A stretch of DNA of 64,000 nt from RH-AL1 sp965198495 (GCA_965198495.1 CBDAPL010000001.1:930001-994000); one strand, 5' to 3'. Counted from the first letter of the stretch, positions 6,945 through 16,206 are shown. Program-made: numbers and translations. Notes: generated from the letters alone by a model not told the origin.

Positions 6945-9329
6945 ATGAAAATCTCACTGCGACCTTTTGAAATCGGCGGACTGCTCGATTGCCTGCCTTC
7001 CGAAGTCGAAATCCTTTCGCTCGATTGCTTCGACACGCTGATCTGGCGCGCAGTCCATGCGCCCCGCGACGTTTTCTCGGACTTGGATATCGAAGGCGGC
7101 GCCCCGGAGCTCCGGATCCTCGCGGAAAAATCGGCACGAAGAACAGCCAGCGTACGGCACCGACGATCAGAAGTCACTTTAAGCGATATCTATCGCCAGC
7201 TCATGCCGGAGGCTGACGCCGGGCAGATCGAAAGTGCTGTCGAGCGCGAACTCTCGCTTGAGAAGAGGCATTGCTTCGCTTTCCCACCAATAGTCCAGCT
7301 GATCCGCGAGGCGAAAAGTCTCGGCCTGCGGATCATGATCGTAAGCGACACTTATCTCAGCGCCGTCCAGCTCGGCCAACTGATCGAGCATGCGGCGGGA
7401 CTTGAGATTTTCGCGCTCATCGATCACGTCTTCACCTCGAGTGATCATGGCTGCGGCAAACAGCAGGAACTCTTCCCAATAATTCTCAAGAAGCTAGGAG
7501 CTCTACCTAAAACCATTCTGCACTGTGGGGATAATCGAGCTTCGGATTGTGACAGGCCTTCGACGCTAGGCATGCATGTCGTCCACTTGGTGCAGTTCGA
7601 TACCATCGCCGAGCAGAGACTTCGGCTCGAGGCCACCTCTGCCATCATGCTCGACGCGTCGGTGCGAATCAGCCGTCCCGTTCATCAGCCCCATCGCGCG
7701 CTAGTCGCGATGCGTGCCGAGCAGGAGCCCGCTTTCGTGCTCGGCCATGACGTGATAGGGCCGATCCTCCACGCTTTCGCGTTGTGGATCAAACAGGAAA
7801 AGGACAACTTCGAGGCTCGTCTGGGGCGCGTCGTGCATCCGCTGTTCATGATGCGCGACGGATACCTGCCGATGCGTATCTTCGAGATGCTCTTTCCGGC
7901 GAGCGGCGCGCGGCCTGTCGAGATCACGCGCCTTGTGGCGGCTCGCGCCGGCCTTTGCACGGAGCAGGCGATCCTGGCGTTCCTCGACAGCCGAGCGGGC
8001 GCTATGCCAAGCGAAGCGTTAGCCAAGCATCTTTCTTTGAGCATGATTGAGCTCGCCGATCTTTGCAAACCCCTCAATCTCGAGGAATGCGACGCGACTT
8101 CGCTCGCCGAGGCTCTCGCCAAGCCACGCGCGCTTCGCAAGATCATGAAAAAGTCCGAGGGGTTTGGCAGGAGGCTCGAAGAACATCTGCGCACGCTGGG
8201 TATCAAGCGCGACGACGCAATCATGCTCGTCGATCTTGGCTACAATGGAACCGCGCAAAACCTGCTCGAACCCTATCTCGTCGATCAGCTCGGAATGACC
8301 GTCGCAGGCCGTTATCTGCTGCTGCGGGAAGTCGAGCTGCGCACGAGAGATAAGCGCGGTTTCATCGACACGAGAAATTACGAGCATCGCTCGCTGCACA
8401 GCCTTTCGATCTGCGTTGCCGTCCTTGAGCAGATCTGCAATCTGAGTGTCGGCTCTACCGTGGACTTCGACAAAGATGGCACGCCGATCCGAGAGGCGAC
8501 CGACAAGAAAAGTAGGCAAAGCGAGGTCCGCGACCGCATTCAGGCCGGCGCCACCGCCTACGTGGCGGCAATCACTGCCGACACGATTTCCAGCCTACCC
8601 CGCGTCGATCAGGGCGCGAGTCGAACCATGTCGATCGCCGCGCTCGGTCGCTTGTTTCTCTTGCCGATGGAAAACGAAGTCGAGCTGCTTGAGACGTTTG
8701 AGCAGGACATCAATCTTGGATCGGGGTCGTCGCTGAAGATGCTGGACCGGCAAGCTGCGGTGACCGGACTTAGGAGTATCGGCCTTCCATACATCAACAG
8801 CGCGGAGCGCTTCTTTATTCCCGGTGAGATCCAACGGCATGGTTTGCCGCTCAACATCTCCTTCTTCAGTTCGCTGAGGTTTTCCCTTGACCTGCGTGAC
8901 AGTGATTTCTCGGTCGGAGGTGTGGAAATACCCGTGGTCCTCGCTGACACCGCAAGCCAGACGCCATTGAAGCTGAAGGCCTACCCGACGGCGGACGGCT
9001 TCTATCGGCTTGCGGTCCCGATCGGAGTTGGCCGATTTATCGCCGCTGTAGGCTTTGGTCTATGCTACGAGTGGGTGCAGATCGAGAACGTCATGTTCCA
9101 AAGCGTTGCTAACTTTGTCGCGAATGATCTGACGAGCGCCAAGACCGCTGAGTTCATGGTCGAGAACATGACTTCGCGGGCGCCTGGCCTTTACGAGATG
9201 CGGCTCGACGGCAGCCTTATCGCGCCACCCCCGCGAAGCGCTTGGGAGCCGCTTGTCATGATCGTCGTGTTCCGTCCCATAACGCCACGGCAGCAGGCCA
9301 CTTCGAAGCAGGTCGCGCAAGCGGCTTAG
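6945..9329 (+). CDS. Large HAD-superfamily protein (COG5610-like) next to flagellin
   Basis: 794 residues. The N-terminal domain (about 1-230) is a HAD fold with all motifs visible: DCFDTL near residue 27 (nucleophile Asp plus second Asp), VSDTY near 133 (motif II), a Lys in CGKQQ, and GDNRASD near 194 (motif IV). A second domain (about 240-500) carries FMMRDGYLPMRI and VDLGYNGTAQ near 428, a combination seen in large HAD proteins that accompany glycosyltransferases in surface-polysaccharide loci. The C-terminal 200 residues look beta-rich and are not recognised. Third-position base use is less GC-biased than in neighbouring flagellar genes, which may indicate separate acquisition. Between flagellin and fliF it most likely takes part in flagellin or surface glycan modification; its reaction is unknown. 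Confidence 0.75.
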   Translation: MKISLRPFEIGGLLDCLPSEVEILSLDCFDTLIWRAVHAPRDVFSDLDIEGGAPELRILAEKSARRTASVRHRRSEVTLSDIYRQLMPEADAGQIESAVERELSLEKRHCFAFPPIVQLIREAKSLGLRIMIVSDTYLSAVQLGQLIEHAAGLEIFALIDHVFTSSDHGCGKQQELFPIILKKLGALPKTILHCGDNRASDCDRPSTLGMHVVHLVQFDTIAEQRLRLEATSAIMLDASVRISRPVHQPHRALVAMRAEQEPAFVLGHDVIGPILHAFALWIKQEKDNFEARLGRVVHPLFMMRDGYLPMRIFEMLFPASGARPVEITRLVAARAGLCTEQAILAFLDSRAGAMPSEALAKHLSLSMIELADLCKPLNLEECDATSLAEALAKPRALRKIMKKSEGFGRRLEEHLRTLGIKRDDAIMLVDLGYNGTAQNLLEPYLVDQLGMTVAGRYLLLREVELRTRDKRGFIDTRNYEHRSLHSLSICVAVLEQICNLSVGSTVDFDKDGTPIREATDKKSRQSEVRDRIQAGATAYVAAITADTISSLPRVDQGASRTMSIAALGRLFLLPMENEVELLETFEQDINLGSGSSLKMLDRQAAVTGLRSIGLPYINSAERFFIPGEIQRHGLPLNISFFSSLRFSLDLRDSDFSVGGVEIPVVLADTASQTPLKLKAYPTADGFYRLAVPIGVGRFIAAVGFGLCYEWVQIENVMFQSVANFVANDLTSAKTAEFMVENMTSRAPGLYEMRLDGSLIAPPPRSAWEPLVMIVVFRPITPRQQATSKQVAQAA

Positions 9330-9505
9330 GCGCTCGAGGGCGGCGGAGCGCCCCAAGTCGATCGTCCTTGTCGTGGATAGTCGTCGGCGCCAACAAAGGT
9401 GATGTCGTAGTCGGCGCGGCTGTTAGGTGATGTCATGGGCGCTCAATCTCCGCGCAAGCTTGATGCCGCATCATCAAGGCTCAGGGTAGAGCCAGATCGG
9501 CCGGC

Positions 9506-11152
9506 ATGAACGTACAAGAGCAATTGCAGATCCTCCTCGCCAACCTGGCCAAGCTCGGCTGGCGGCGGCTGACAGCGCTGGGCTTGATCGGCGCCACCGT
9601 TTTCGCGGTTGTCGGCGTCACCGGCTATTATCTCAGCCGTCCGTCGCAGGAGGTGCTCTACGCCGGGCTCGACCGGCAGGACGTGAGCGGCATCGGCGCG
9701 GCGCTGACAGAAGCCGGCATAGCTTTCGACGCCTCGTCGGACGGCACCACCATCATGGTGCGCTATTCGCAGACCGCGCAGGCGCGCATGCTGCTCGCCG
9801 AGAAGGGCCTGCCGCACAGCACCAACTCCGGCTACGAGCTCTACGACAAGCTCGGTTCGCTTGGCTTGACGTCCTTCATGCAGGACGTGACCCGCGTCCG
9901 CGCCCTTGAGGGCGAGCTCGCCCGCACGATCCAGACGATGAACGGCATTCGCGCCGCCCGCGTCCACATCGTGCTGCCGGACGAGGGATCGTTCCGTCGC
10001 GCCCGGCAGCCGCCATCGGCGTCGGTGATGATCCGCACCGACACGATCTCAGATGCGCGCACGGGACAGGCGATCCGCCATCTCGTCGCCGCCGCCGTGC
10101 CCGGCATGACCGTCGACCAAGTCACCGTGCTCAACACGGACGGCACGCTGCTCTCGTCGGGCGACGATCTCCAGGAGGCGGCGCCGGGCAAGATGCTGGC
10201 GCTCGAGAACACCGTTGCCAAGGAGATCCAGGACAACATCCGCAAGGAGCTCGCGCCATACCTGGGCCTGCATAATTTTCAGATCAGCGTCGCCGCCAAG
10301 CTCAACACGGACAATCGCCAGACCAACGAGACGATCTACAATCCTGACTCGCGGGTGGAGCGATCGACACGCGTCGTCAAGGAAAACCAGACGATGCAGA
10401 ACAATTCGAACCAGGCGCCGACCTCGGTCACCAGCGCGCTGCCGAGCGATAAAAGCGGATCGCCTGCCGACAGCAAGGTCTCCAACACAGACAATTCCAA
10501 GCGCGAGGAGCTGACCAACTACGAACTTTCCTCGAAGGTCGTCACCACGGTCAGCGGCGGCTACACGATCGATCATCTCTCCATCGCCATCCTCGTCAAT
10601 CGCGCGACGCTGACGCCGGGGGCCAAGCCCGAGGCTGGCACAGCGGCTCTCGATGCCAAGCTCACCGACATCGAGGGGCTGGTCGCCTCGGCGGCGGGAT
10701 TGCGCAAGGACCGCGGTGATTCGATCAAGGTCTTGGCGGAGGACTTCGCCGACGCGGGCCACGATCTCGATCCGGTCCCGTCCTCTTCCATCGTCGACGT
10801 GATGATGCGGCAGTTCGGAACCGCCATCAACGCCTTGACCGCGCTCGTCGTCGCCGTCCTCCTCATCATGTTCGGCCTGCGCCCGCTGACCCGTATCTTG
10901 ATGCCGCCGGAGCCAGAGATGGCCGCCCTTGCCGGGTTGCCAGCGATGCCGGCCTTGGAGGGACCGCAAGGCTCGTCGGATGTCGTCGAGCCGAAGGTTA
11001 TCGAGGCGCAGAGCGAGCGCAGCCTGATCGAGGACGTGACGAACAGGCCCCGACGCTCGCCTCAGCGCCGGCTCGAACAGATGGTCGAGTTCGATGAGAA
11101 TCAGGCGGCCGAGATCCTGAAGCAATGGGTGCGGCGCGGGAGCTTGGCCTAG
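9506..11152 (+). CDS. fliF: Flagellar MS-ring protein FliF
   Basis: 548 residues. A transmembrane segment near 25-48 is followed by the YscJ/FliF ring-building motif with EVLYAGLDRQDV and RMLLAEKGLPHSTNSGYELY, then DKLGSLGLTSFMQDVTRVRALEGELARTI in two halves and RAARVHIVLPD. A second transmembrane segment lies near 440-458 (NALTALVVAVLLIMFGLRPL), and the C-terminal tail that binds FliG is present (VEFDENQAAEILKQW). FliF assembles the MS ring, the base for rotor and export gate. The stop codon directly abuts the ATG of the FliH-like gene. The order fliF-fliH-like-motB here differs from the fliF-visNR-flhB order of Sinorhizobium. Confidence 0.97.
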   Translation: MNVQEQLQILLANLAKLGWRRLTALGLIGATVFAVVGVTGYYLSRPSQEVLYAGLDRQDVSGIGAALTEAGIAFDASSDGTTIMVRYSQTAQARMLLAEKGLPHSTNSGYELYDKLGSLGLTSFMQDVTRVRALEGELARTIQTMNGIRAARVHIVLPDEGSFRRARQPPSASVMIRTDTISDARTGQAIRHLVAAAVPGMTVDQVTVLNTDGTLLSSGDDLQEAAPGKMLALENTVAKEIQDNIRKELAPYLGLHNFQISVAAKLNTDNRQTNETIYNPDSRVERSTRVVKENQTMQNNSNQAPTSVTSALPSDKSGSPADSKVSNTDNSKREELTNYELSSKVVTTVSGGYTIDHLSIAILVNRATLTPGAKPEAGTAALDAKLTDIEGLVASAAGLRKDRGDSIKVLAEDFADAGHDLDPVPSSSIVDVMMRQFGTAINALTALVVAVLLIMFGLRPLTRILMPPEPEMAALAGLPAMPALEGPQGSSDVVEPKVIEAQSERSLIEDVTNRPRRSPQRRLEQMVEFDENQAAEILKQWVRRGSLA

Positions 11153-11779
11153 ATGAACGCACCGCTATCGCGATACCTCACGTCCTTCGCGCCCCGGGAT
11201 GCGCGTGAGCTTTTCCTTATCGCGCCTCCGGCCGCCGCAGCCGAGCCCGAGTCCACGTCGATCATCGAACCCGCCGATAGCGCGCTCGATCTGGCGCTGC
11301 GCGAGGCGCGGCAGGAGGCGGAGCGCGAGCTCGCGAAGGCTAACGCCGCACTCGAGGCAACGCATGCTCAAGCGATCGAGGATGCTCTGGTCGCGGCGCG
11401 AGCCGACTGGGCAGCGACGAACGCGGAGGCGATCGGCATCTCGATCGACACCGCCTTCGCGCGGTTGCGCGAGGTGCTCTCGGATCGGCTCGCGGCGGTC
11501 TTGCGACCGATGCTCGCCGAGGCCATCCTCGCGCGAACTATGGAGGTCCTAACCCAAACGATTGATCAAATACTTGCCGATCCCGATCATCCGTGCCTCA
11601 CCGTTCGCGGCCCGAGCGATCTCGTCGAGGCGCTGCGTGCCCGCGCTCCAGAAAGCAGCGGCACGATCTACGAGACAGCGGACCGCGTCGACGTCATCGT
11701 GGCTGCGGAAGGTATTCATATCGAGACCAGGCTCGGGCACGCCCTCGCCGCCCTTGATGGCCTGGAGCCCAAAGCATGA
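11153..11779 (+). CDS. fliH: FliH-like flagellar export ATPase regulator
   Basis: 208 residues, starting immediately after the fliF stop and overlapping motB by 4 bases. Residues about 40-110 are an Ala/Glu/Arg-rich heptad-like helix (ALREARQEAERELAKANAAL), followed by a globular C-terminal part with CLTVRGPSDLVEALRAR and VDVIVAAEGIHIETRLG, the layout of FliH/YscL proteins. FliH binds the FliI ATPase and tethers it to the export gate. Sequence similarity in this family is weak, so the call rests on architecture, length and position. It might also be annotated only as a hypothetical flagellar protein. Confidence 0.6.
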   Translation: MNAPLSRYLTSFAPRDARELFLIAPPAAAAEPESTSIIEPADSALDLALREARQEAERELAKANAALEATHAQAIEDALVAARADWAATNAEAIGISIDTAFARLREVLSDRLAAVLRPMLAEAILARTMEVLTQTIDQILADPDHPCLTVRGPSDLVEALRARAPESSGTIYETADRVDVIVAAEGIHIETRLGHALAALDGLEPKA

Positions 11780-12876
11780 GCGATCACGCGCACGAAATCG
11801 TCATCATCAAACGCCATCACGGCGACCATGACGAGCATCACGGCGGCGTCTGGAAGATCGCCTTCGCCGACTTCATGACGGCGATGATGGCGTTCTTCCT
11901 CGTCATGTGGCTGATTAGCGCCAACGACAAGACCCGCGCGTCCGTGGCGCGCTACTTCAATCCGGTACGGCTGGTCGACGCCACGACTCAGCCGCGCGGC
12001 CTGCACGATAGTAAGAAGGATGAATCGGGGATCACCTCCTCGCCTGACGTAAAGGACCCCAACATCAAGGACGCGTCGAAGTCCGGCGGCGCGCCGAAGC
12101 CGGCCGCCGTCGACAAGAAAGGTGAGACCGCGACGGGCCGCGAGACGCGGCTCGACACTCAGCTGCGTGACAGTCCCTATGCCGCTTTGGCCGAGATCGC
12201 CGGCATGAAGGGTCCCGGCGAGGTGGCCACCCCGGATAGCAACGCGAGCCCGCCCGTGATCGGGCGCCGCGGCGGCGAGGCGTTCCGCGATCCGTTCGCG
12301 CCGCCCCCTCTGGCGGCCAAGACCGATCGGGCCGACGCCGATCAAGATGATGCGGCGACGAGCGAGGCCGCCGCGAGAACGCGAAAGGCCGATGCGGAAC
12401 AAGCCGAGAAGGAGAGGCGTGACGAGCTGAAGAGCCAGATCGTCGCGTCGATGAGGACCACGGGCCGCGATGCGGCCGGACCGGCGGTCGACGTGCGCGC
12501 GACGGACGAGGGGCTTCTCCTCAGCCTGACGGATACGGACGCCTTCTCTATGTTCGGCAACGGATCGGCGGTGCCATCGCGAAAGGTCGTACTGCTGATG
12601 GATCGTGTCGCGCAGATCCTGAAGAGCCGGCCGGGCGAAATCGTGGTGCGCGGCTACACCGATAACAAACCGTTTCATTCGAACCGCTACGACAATTGGC
12701 ATCTCTCCTTGGACCGGGCGCAGGTGACGCATTACATGCTTGTCCGCGGCGGCCTCAGCGACGCGCGCATCGACCATGTCGAGGGTTACGCCGATCACGC
12801 GACCAAGGCCGGCGTCGAGCCCGCCAGTCCCCTCAATCGGCGCATCGAGATCCTCCTGAAGGACAAGGGTCGATGA
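11776..12876 (+). CDS. motB: Flagellar stator protein MotB
   Basis: 366 residues. A cytoplasmic His-rich N terminus (KRHHGDHDEHHGG) precedes the single transmembrane helix with the proton-binding Asp (KIAFADFMTAMMAFFLVMWL; Asp near residue 34). A long linker, charged and low in complexity, is followed by the OmpA/MotB peptidoglycan-binding domain (about 250-360: GEIVVRGYTDNKPF, YDNWHLSLDRAQ, NRRIEILL). MotB pairs with MotA (32242-33123, minus strand) to make the stator. The long insert before the OmpA domain is usual for rhizobial MotB, which works with MotC. Confidence 0.95.
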   Translation: MSDHAHEIVIIKRHHGDHDEHHGGVWKIAFADFMTAMMAFFLVMWLISANDKTRASVARYFNPVRLVDATTQPRGLHDSKKDESGITSSPDVKDPNIKDASKSGGAPKPAAVDKKGETATGRETRLDTQLRDSPYAALAEIAGMKGPGEVATPDSNASPPVIGRRGGEAFRDPFAPPPLAAKTDRADADQDDAATSEAAARTRKADAEQAEKERRDELKSQIVASMRTTGRDAAGPAVDVRATDEGLLLSLTDTDAFSMFGNGSAVPSRKVVLLMDRVAQILKSRPGEIVVRGYTDNKPFHSNRYDNWHLSLDRAQVTHYMLVRGGLSDARIDHVEGYADHATKAGVEPASPLNRRIEILLKDKGR

Positions 12877-14018
12877 AGCCTGCTTCAATCGCGTGCCTTG
12901 CGGTCGCGCTGGCGCTCGGATCGGTGTCCTGCGGTTTTGCCGCGGGTGATCTCGCTCCGTTCGAATCCATGCGGTCGCTGCAGGCGCTTCAGGATCGTAT
13001 CGCCACCGGAGACGCCCTCGCCCAGGCGGCGCACGCCAAGGCCATCGTGAGAACCGGTCGCGCCTTCGCGGCGGCCAAGCCCACACTTTGGCGCGATCTT
13101 CGGAACGCGCGGGCCTTGATCACTTATCTTTTCAGCGGCGGTGGCGAGGCAGGCATGGGTGCTTTCATTCCGCCTGACCTCGTCGCGCCGGAGGTCAAGA
13201 CGCTCTACGAGGGCGCGCTCGCCTACGGCATCGGCGACGACGAAGCCGCCCGCGCTCGCCTGCTGCCCATCGACGCGAAAAGCCTGCCCTCCGGCCTGGG
13301 CGGCCACCTGGCTTTGATCCAGGCGACCCTGCTTGCCGCCGACGATGCGCCGAAGGCGATTGCTCTCCTCGACATCGCACGCCTGCTCGAGCCAGGGACG
13401 CTCGTCGAGGAAGCGGCGCTGCGCAAGGAGATGTCGCTGATCGGCGCTTCGGGCGACCTCGACAAATTCACGCTACTCTCGCGGCGCTACCTGAGCGGCT
13501 TCGAGCGCTCGGTGTACGCCGGCAATTTCCGAAACCTGGTCGCGCAGGCGGCGATGCAGCTTGGCGCCGGCGACTCGGACGCGGCCGCGCGCAAGCTCGC
13601 CAAACTGATGGCGGCCCTCGACAAGGTCGAGAGGCGGCGGCTCTACCTCGCGATCGCTCGCGAGGCCCTGCTCGCCGGCCGCACCACCATGGCGGCGATG
13701 GCCGGCGGCGAGGCCGTCCGTCTTGCCGGGCGCGATGAGCCCGATGCCGCCCGCGCGCATGTCTATATTGGGGCCGCCGAGATCGTCGGGTCGCGATATG
13801 ATGCCGGTATCGCTGCTCTCGACGAGGTGACGCCGCAGCGGCTCGACGCGCGGGACCGCGCGTTGCGATTATCAGCGCTGGCCGTGGCCGACGTAATCCG
13901 CATGCCGCCATCATCGGGCGCGGGCGCCCTCCAGCGTGGTCAGACGGAAGCCGCGCTGGTGGCTCAGGCCGAGCACTCGCTACAAGCAACGTACACCATC
14001 CTGAAAGACCAGAAGTGA
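12873..14018 (+). CDS. motC: Periplasmic motility protein MotC
   Basis: 381 residues starting at the ATG at 12873, which overlaps the motB stop. A longer reading of the frame into motB is not used. A signal peptide (about 1-23, ending GFA) precedes an all-helical periplasmic body, for example MRSLQALQDRIATGDALAQ near the N terminus and RTGRAFAAAKPTLWRDLRNA. MotC of rhizobia is a periplasmic protein needed for motor rotation that binds MotB and is stabilised by MotE, whose gene is at 688. The stop TGA overlaps the GTG start of fliK. Identity rests on position in motB-motC-fliK/motD plus sequence features. Confidence 0.85.
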   Translation: MKPASIACLAVALALGSVSCGFAAGDLAPFESMRSLQALQDRIATGDALAQAAHAKAIVRTGRAFAAAKPTLWRDLRNARALITYLFSGGGEAGMGAFIPPDLVAPEVKTLYEGALAYGIGDDEAARARLLPIDAKSLPSGLGGHLALIQATLLAADDAPKAIALLDIARLLEPGTLVEEAALRKEMSLIGASGDLDKFTLLSRRYLSGFERSVYAGNFRNLVAQAAMQLGAGDSDAAARKLAKLMAALDKVERRRLYLAIAREALLAGRTTMAAMAGGEAVRLAGRDEPDAARAHVYIGAAEIVGSRYDAGIAALDEVTPQRLDARDRALRLSALAVADVIRMPPSSGAGALQRGQTEAALVAQAEHSLQATYTILKDQK

Positions 14019-15538
14019 CGCCGACGAGCCTTTCCACCGATGCGAAGCTTGTCGACCAGCGTGGCCGCAGCGCCAGAGACGCGGCGCTGGACGACCAAGC
14101 TTCTTCCCGCGATCAGCGTTTCAACGGGGTTCTGTCGACGCTCGCCAGCGAGAAAGCCATGCCAATCGCTTCGGCCGATCCGCTCGGCGGCACATCGTCG
14201 GCGGATGAGAAGGCCAGCGTTCTTTCGGCATTGGCGCACGCTCGCGGCACCTCCGCGTCCGCGCCATCCGGTTCTCCAATCGCGTTTATCATTGGAAGCC
14301 CTTCCGTCGAGCCCGGCACCGATTTGATCGAGCTTGTCGGCGCGGTCGCTGGCGGTAAGACCGCGATGGAGGCGACGGCGGCGTCGAAGGACAAGACTGG
14401 CGCGTCCAAAGCCGCCGACGTGGGTGTTTCGGCGCCTGATGCGCTCGCGGCCGGCGCCGCGATTGCCGCCCCGACGTCGCTCAACCTGATGTCGATGTTC
14501 GGGGTGTCGCTTCAAGCAAGCGCCGCGACGCCAACGTCTTGGACCATCACGCGGAAGGCAGGTACGATCGCTTTGGCGACAGGATCTGATCCCTCGCTAG
14601 CCAGCGCGGCGCGATCCGATGGTTCGATTGAGCCTGGACCGGCCGTAACGCAGGCGACAGACATCGCGAGCGTGTCGCATCTCGCACCCGCGCAGGTTTT
14701 TGCCGTTGGCTTCCCGCTGGCTGTCGCGGACGCTAACGCGGGGAGCATAGGCGCCGGCAAGGTGCTGACGGGCAGCAAGGGCGACCCGACGAAAAAGAGC
14801 GAGACGAAGTCAGCAAGCATCACGTCAGGATCTGTCGATCAGGCAAGCGCTGAGGTCGCCCAGACTGCCGTATCGAGCGAGCGATCACGGGGCGGCGACG
14901 CCTCGCCGAGGTCGAGCGATCCCGCGATCGTCGCGTCCGAGGTTACCGCCCCTCATGTCGACGAGTCGGATGCGACGCCGACGGTGCAAACGGGTGAAGG
15001 CGCGATGCAGGCCTCGATCCAGGCCATCGTGAACGCCGCCTCGCAACTCGCGCTCGCCCAGACCGAAGCGCCGGCCTCGCCAAGCGCCGCCTTGGCGGCG
15101 CGGACGAACGTGGCGTCGGACGGCGGCGCGCCGGTCGCGCCCGCGCGCACGATGACGTTGGAGCTTGAACCCACCGCACTCGGGGCCATCAATGTCCGCC
15201 TTCATCTCATTGGCGCCTCGCTCGACGTCAGTCTCTCGGTGTCCGATCCAAAGACGCTGGGTGTGCTTACGCGCGAGCGAAGCTCTTTGTCCGATGCGCT
15301 TGGCGGCCAAAACTATCAACTGAACGCTCTGGTGATTCAGGGCACCGACGGGCCGGCCGCTTCGACGGCGGGAGAGAAAAATGCGAACCAAGGCGACACC
15401 GGCCGCAATGGCGGCTCGAACCAGGATCAGGGCGGCGCGCGCGACGGACAAGCCGCCTCGCGGCAACCAAATCACGTTCCTGCCGCTAGGGATTCTCGGT
15501 CTTCTTCTGCCGCTAGCGACAGCCAGCTTTTCGTCTGA
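14015..15538 (+). CDS. fliK: Flagellar hook-length control protein FliK (MotD)
   Basis: 507 residues with a GTG start overlapping the motC stop. Residues 1-370 are low-complexity, Ala/Ser/Gly/Asp-rich and presumably act as the molecular ruler. The C-terminal FliK domain is at about 378-445 (TLELEPTALGAINVRLHL, then SLSVSDPKTLGVLTRERSSL and GQNYQLNALVIQG). This protein measures hook length and triggers the export switch through FlhB; in Sinorhizobium the gene was first called motD. The last 158 bases also encode the start and signal peptide of the next gene in another frame. Confidence 0.88.
   Translation: MTPTSLSTDAKLVDQRGRSARDAALDDQASSRDQRFNGVLSTLASEKAMPIASADPLGGTSSADEKASVLSALAHARGTSASAPSGSPIAFIIGSPSVEPGTDLIELVGAVAGGKTAMEATAASKDKTGASKAADVGVSAPDALAAGAAIAAPTSLNLMSMFGVSLQASAATPTSWTITRKAGTIALATGSDPSLASAARSDGSIEPGPAVTQATDIASVSHLAPAQVFAVGFPLAVADANAGSIGAGKVLTGSKGDPTKKSETKSASITSGSVDQASAEVAQTAVSSERSRGGDASPRSSDPAIVASEVTAPHVDESDATPTVQTGEGAMQASIQAIVNAASQLALAQTEAPASPSAALAARTNVASDGGAPVAPARTMTLELEPTALGAINVRLHLIGASLDVSLSVSDPKTLGVLTRERSSLSDALGGQNYQLNALVIQGTDGPAASTAGEKNANQGDTGRNGGSNQDQGGARDGQAASRQPNHVPAARDSRSSSAASDSQLFV
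15371..15376 (+). promoter_or_regulatory. Ribosome-binding site for the transglycosylase inside fliK
   Basis: GGAGAG lies 4 bases before the ATG at 15381. Its presence within the fliK coding region supports genuine initiation there and a 158-base overlap of the two genes. Confidence 0.5.
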
Positions 15539-16073
15539 GGCCCGCGCCGACGTGTCGGCGGTCTCATGCGAGCACGAGATTGCGACGGCCGCGCGCCGCT
15601 ACGGCATCCCGCTCGCAGTCTTCTACGCCGTCGGTCTCAACGAGACGGGCGCACGCGGAAGGCTGCAGCCCTACTCCATGAATATCGATGGTCGCGCGAG
15701 CGCCAACGGCTCGCTGGGCGAAGCGATATCACGCTTCAAGGCGGCCAAGCTGGCCGGCGCCCGGATGATCGACATTGGCTGCATGCAGATCAATCATCAT
15801 TACCATTCTGACAAATTCGCCACGTTGGAAGCGATGTTCGATCCGGCTCTCAATGTCGATTACGCCGCTCGTTTCCTGCGCGAGTTGAAGCAGCGCGAAC
15901 GAACCTGGACCATGGCCGTCGCGCGCTACAACGCCGGACCCAACAACGATCCGGCTCAAAAAAAGTACGTCTGCGGCGTCCTGACGAAGATGGTCGCGAG
16001 TGGCTTCGGCGCGTGGACCGAATCAGCGCGAAATTTTTGCTTTATCGCGCCTGTTGCAAAAGCGCCAATCTGA
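15381..16073 (+). CDS. Periplasmic lytic transglycosylase (SLT domain) of the flagellar cluster
   Basis: 230 residues. A basic N terminus and a hydrophobic core (TFLPLGILGLLLPLATASF) ending SEARA form a signal peptide, so the protein acts in the periplasm. The catalytic SLT region follows with FYAVGLNETG (catalytic Glu), IDIGCMQINHHYH and MAVARYNAGPNN, the standard GCMQIN/AVARYNAG signature of goose-lysozyme-like transglycosylases. It probably opens peptidoglycan for rod or stator passage, which FlgJ of this organism cannot do because it lacks a muramidase domain. The start is supported by GGAGAG at 15371-15376 inside fliK; the whole signal peptide is encoded in the overlap. AT-rich DNA before ftcR follows. 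Confidence 0.85.
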   Translation: MRTKATPAAMAARTRIRAARATDKPPRGNQITFLPLGILGLLLPLATASFSSEARADVSAVSCEHEIATAARRYGIPLAVFYAVGLNETGARGRLQPYSMNIDGRASANGSLGEAISRFKAAKLAGARMIDIGCMQINHHYHSDKFATLEAMFDPALNVDYAARFLRELKQRERTWTMAVARYNAGPNNDPAQKKYVCGVLTKMVASGFGAWTESARNFCFIAPVAKAPI

Positions 16074-16206
16074 ACGTTTGCTGGCCTTTCGCCGTGCCGC
16101 AACAGACTTTTTCGAGCATATATCGCGACAAAGCCGGGTCGTTCGCTCGAAATCGGTGCTGTTTACGATTTCTTATCAGATGCTGAAAACGTATTTCGCG
16201 CCAATA

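Noticed and set aside
9329..9352. Inverted repeat GGCGCTC/GAGCGCC after the HAD gene as a terminator
   Set aside because: Ten-base GC-rich loop and no T-tract; begins inside the stop codon. Too weak to list as a feature.
11716..13086. 456-codon minus-strand frame opposite motB and motC
   Set aside because: Antisense to genes with clear domains; low-complexity basic product.
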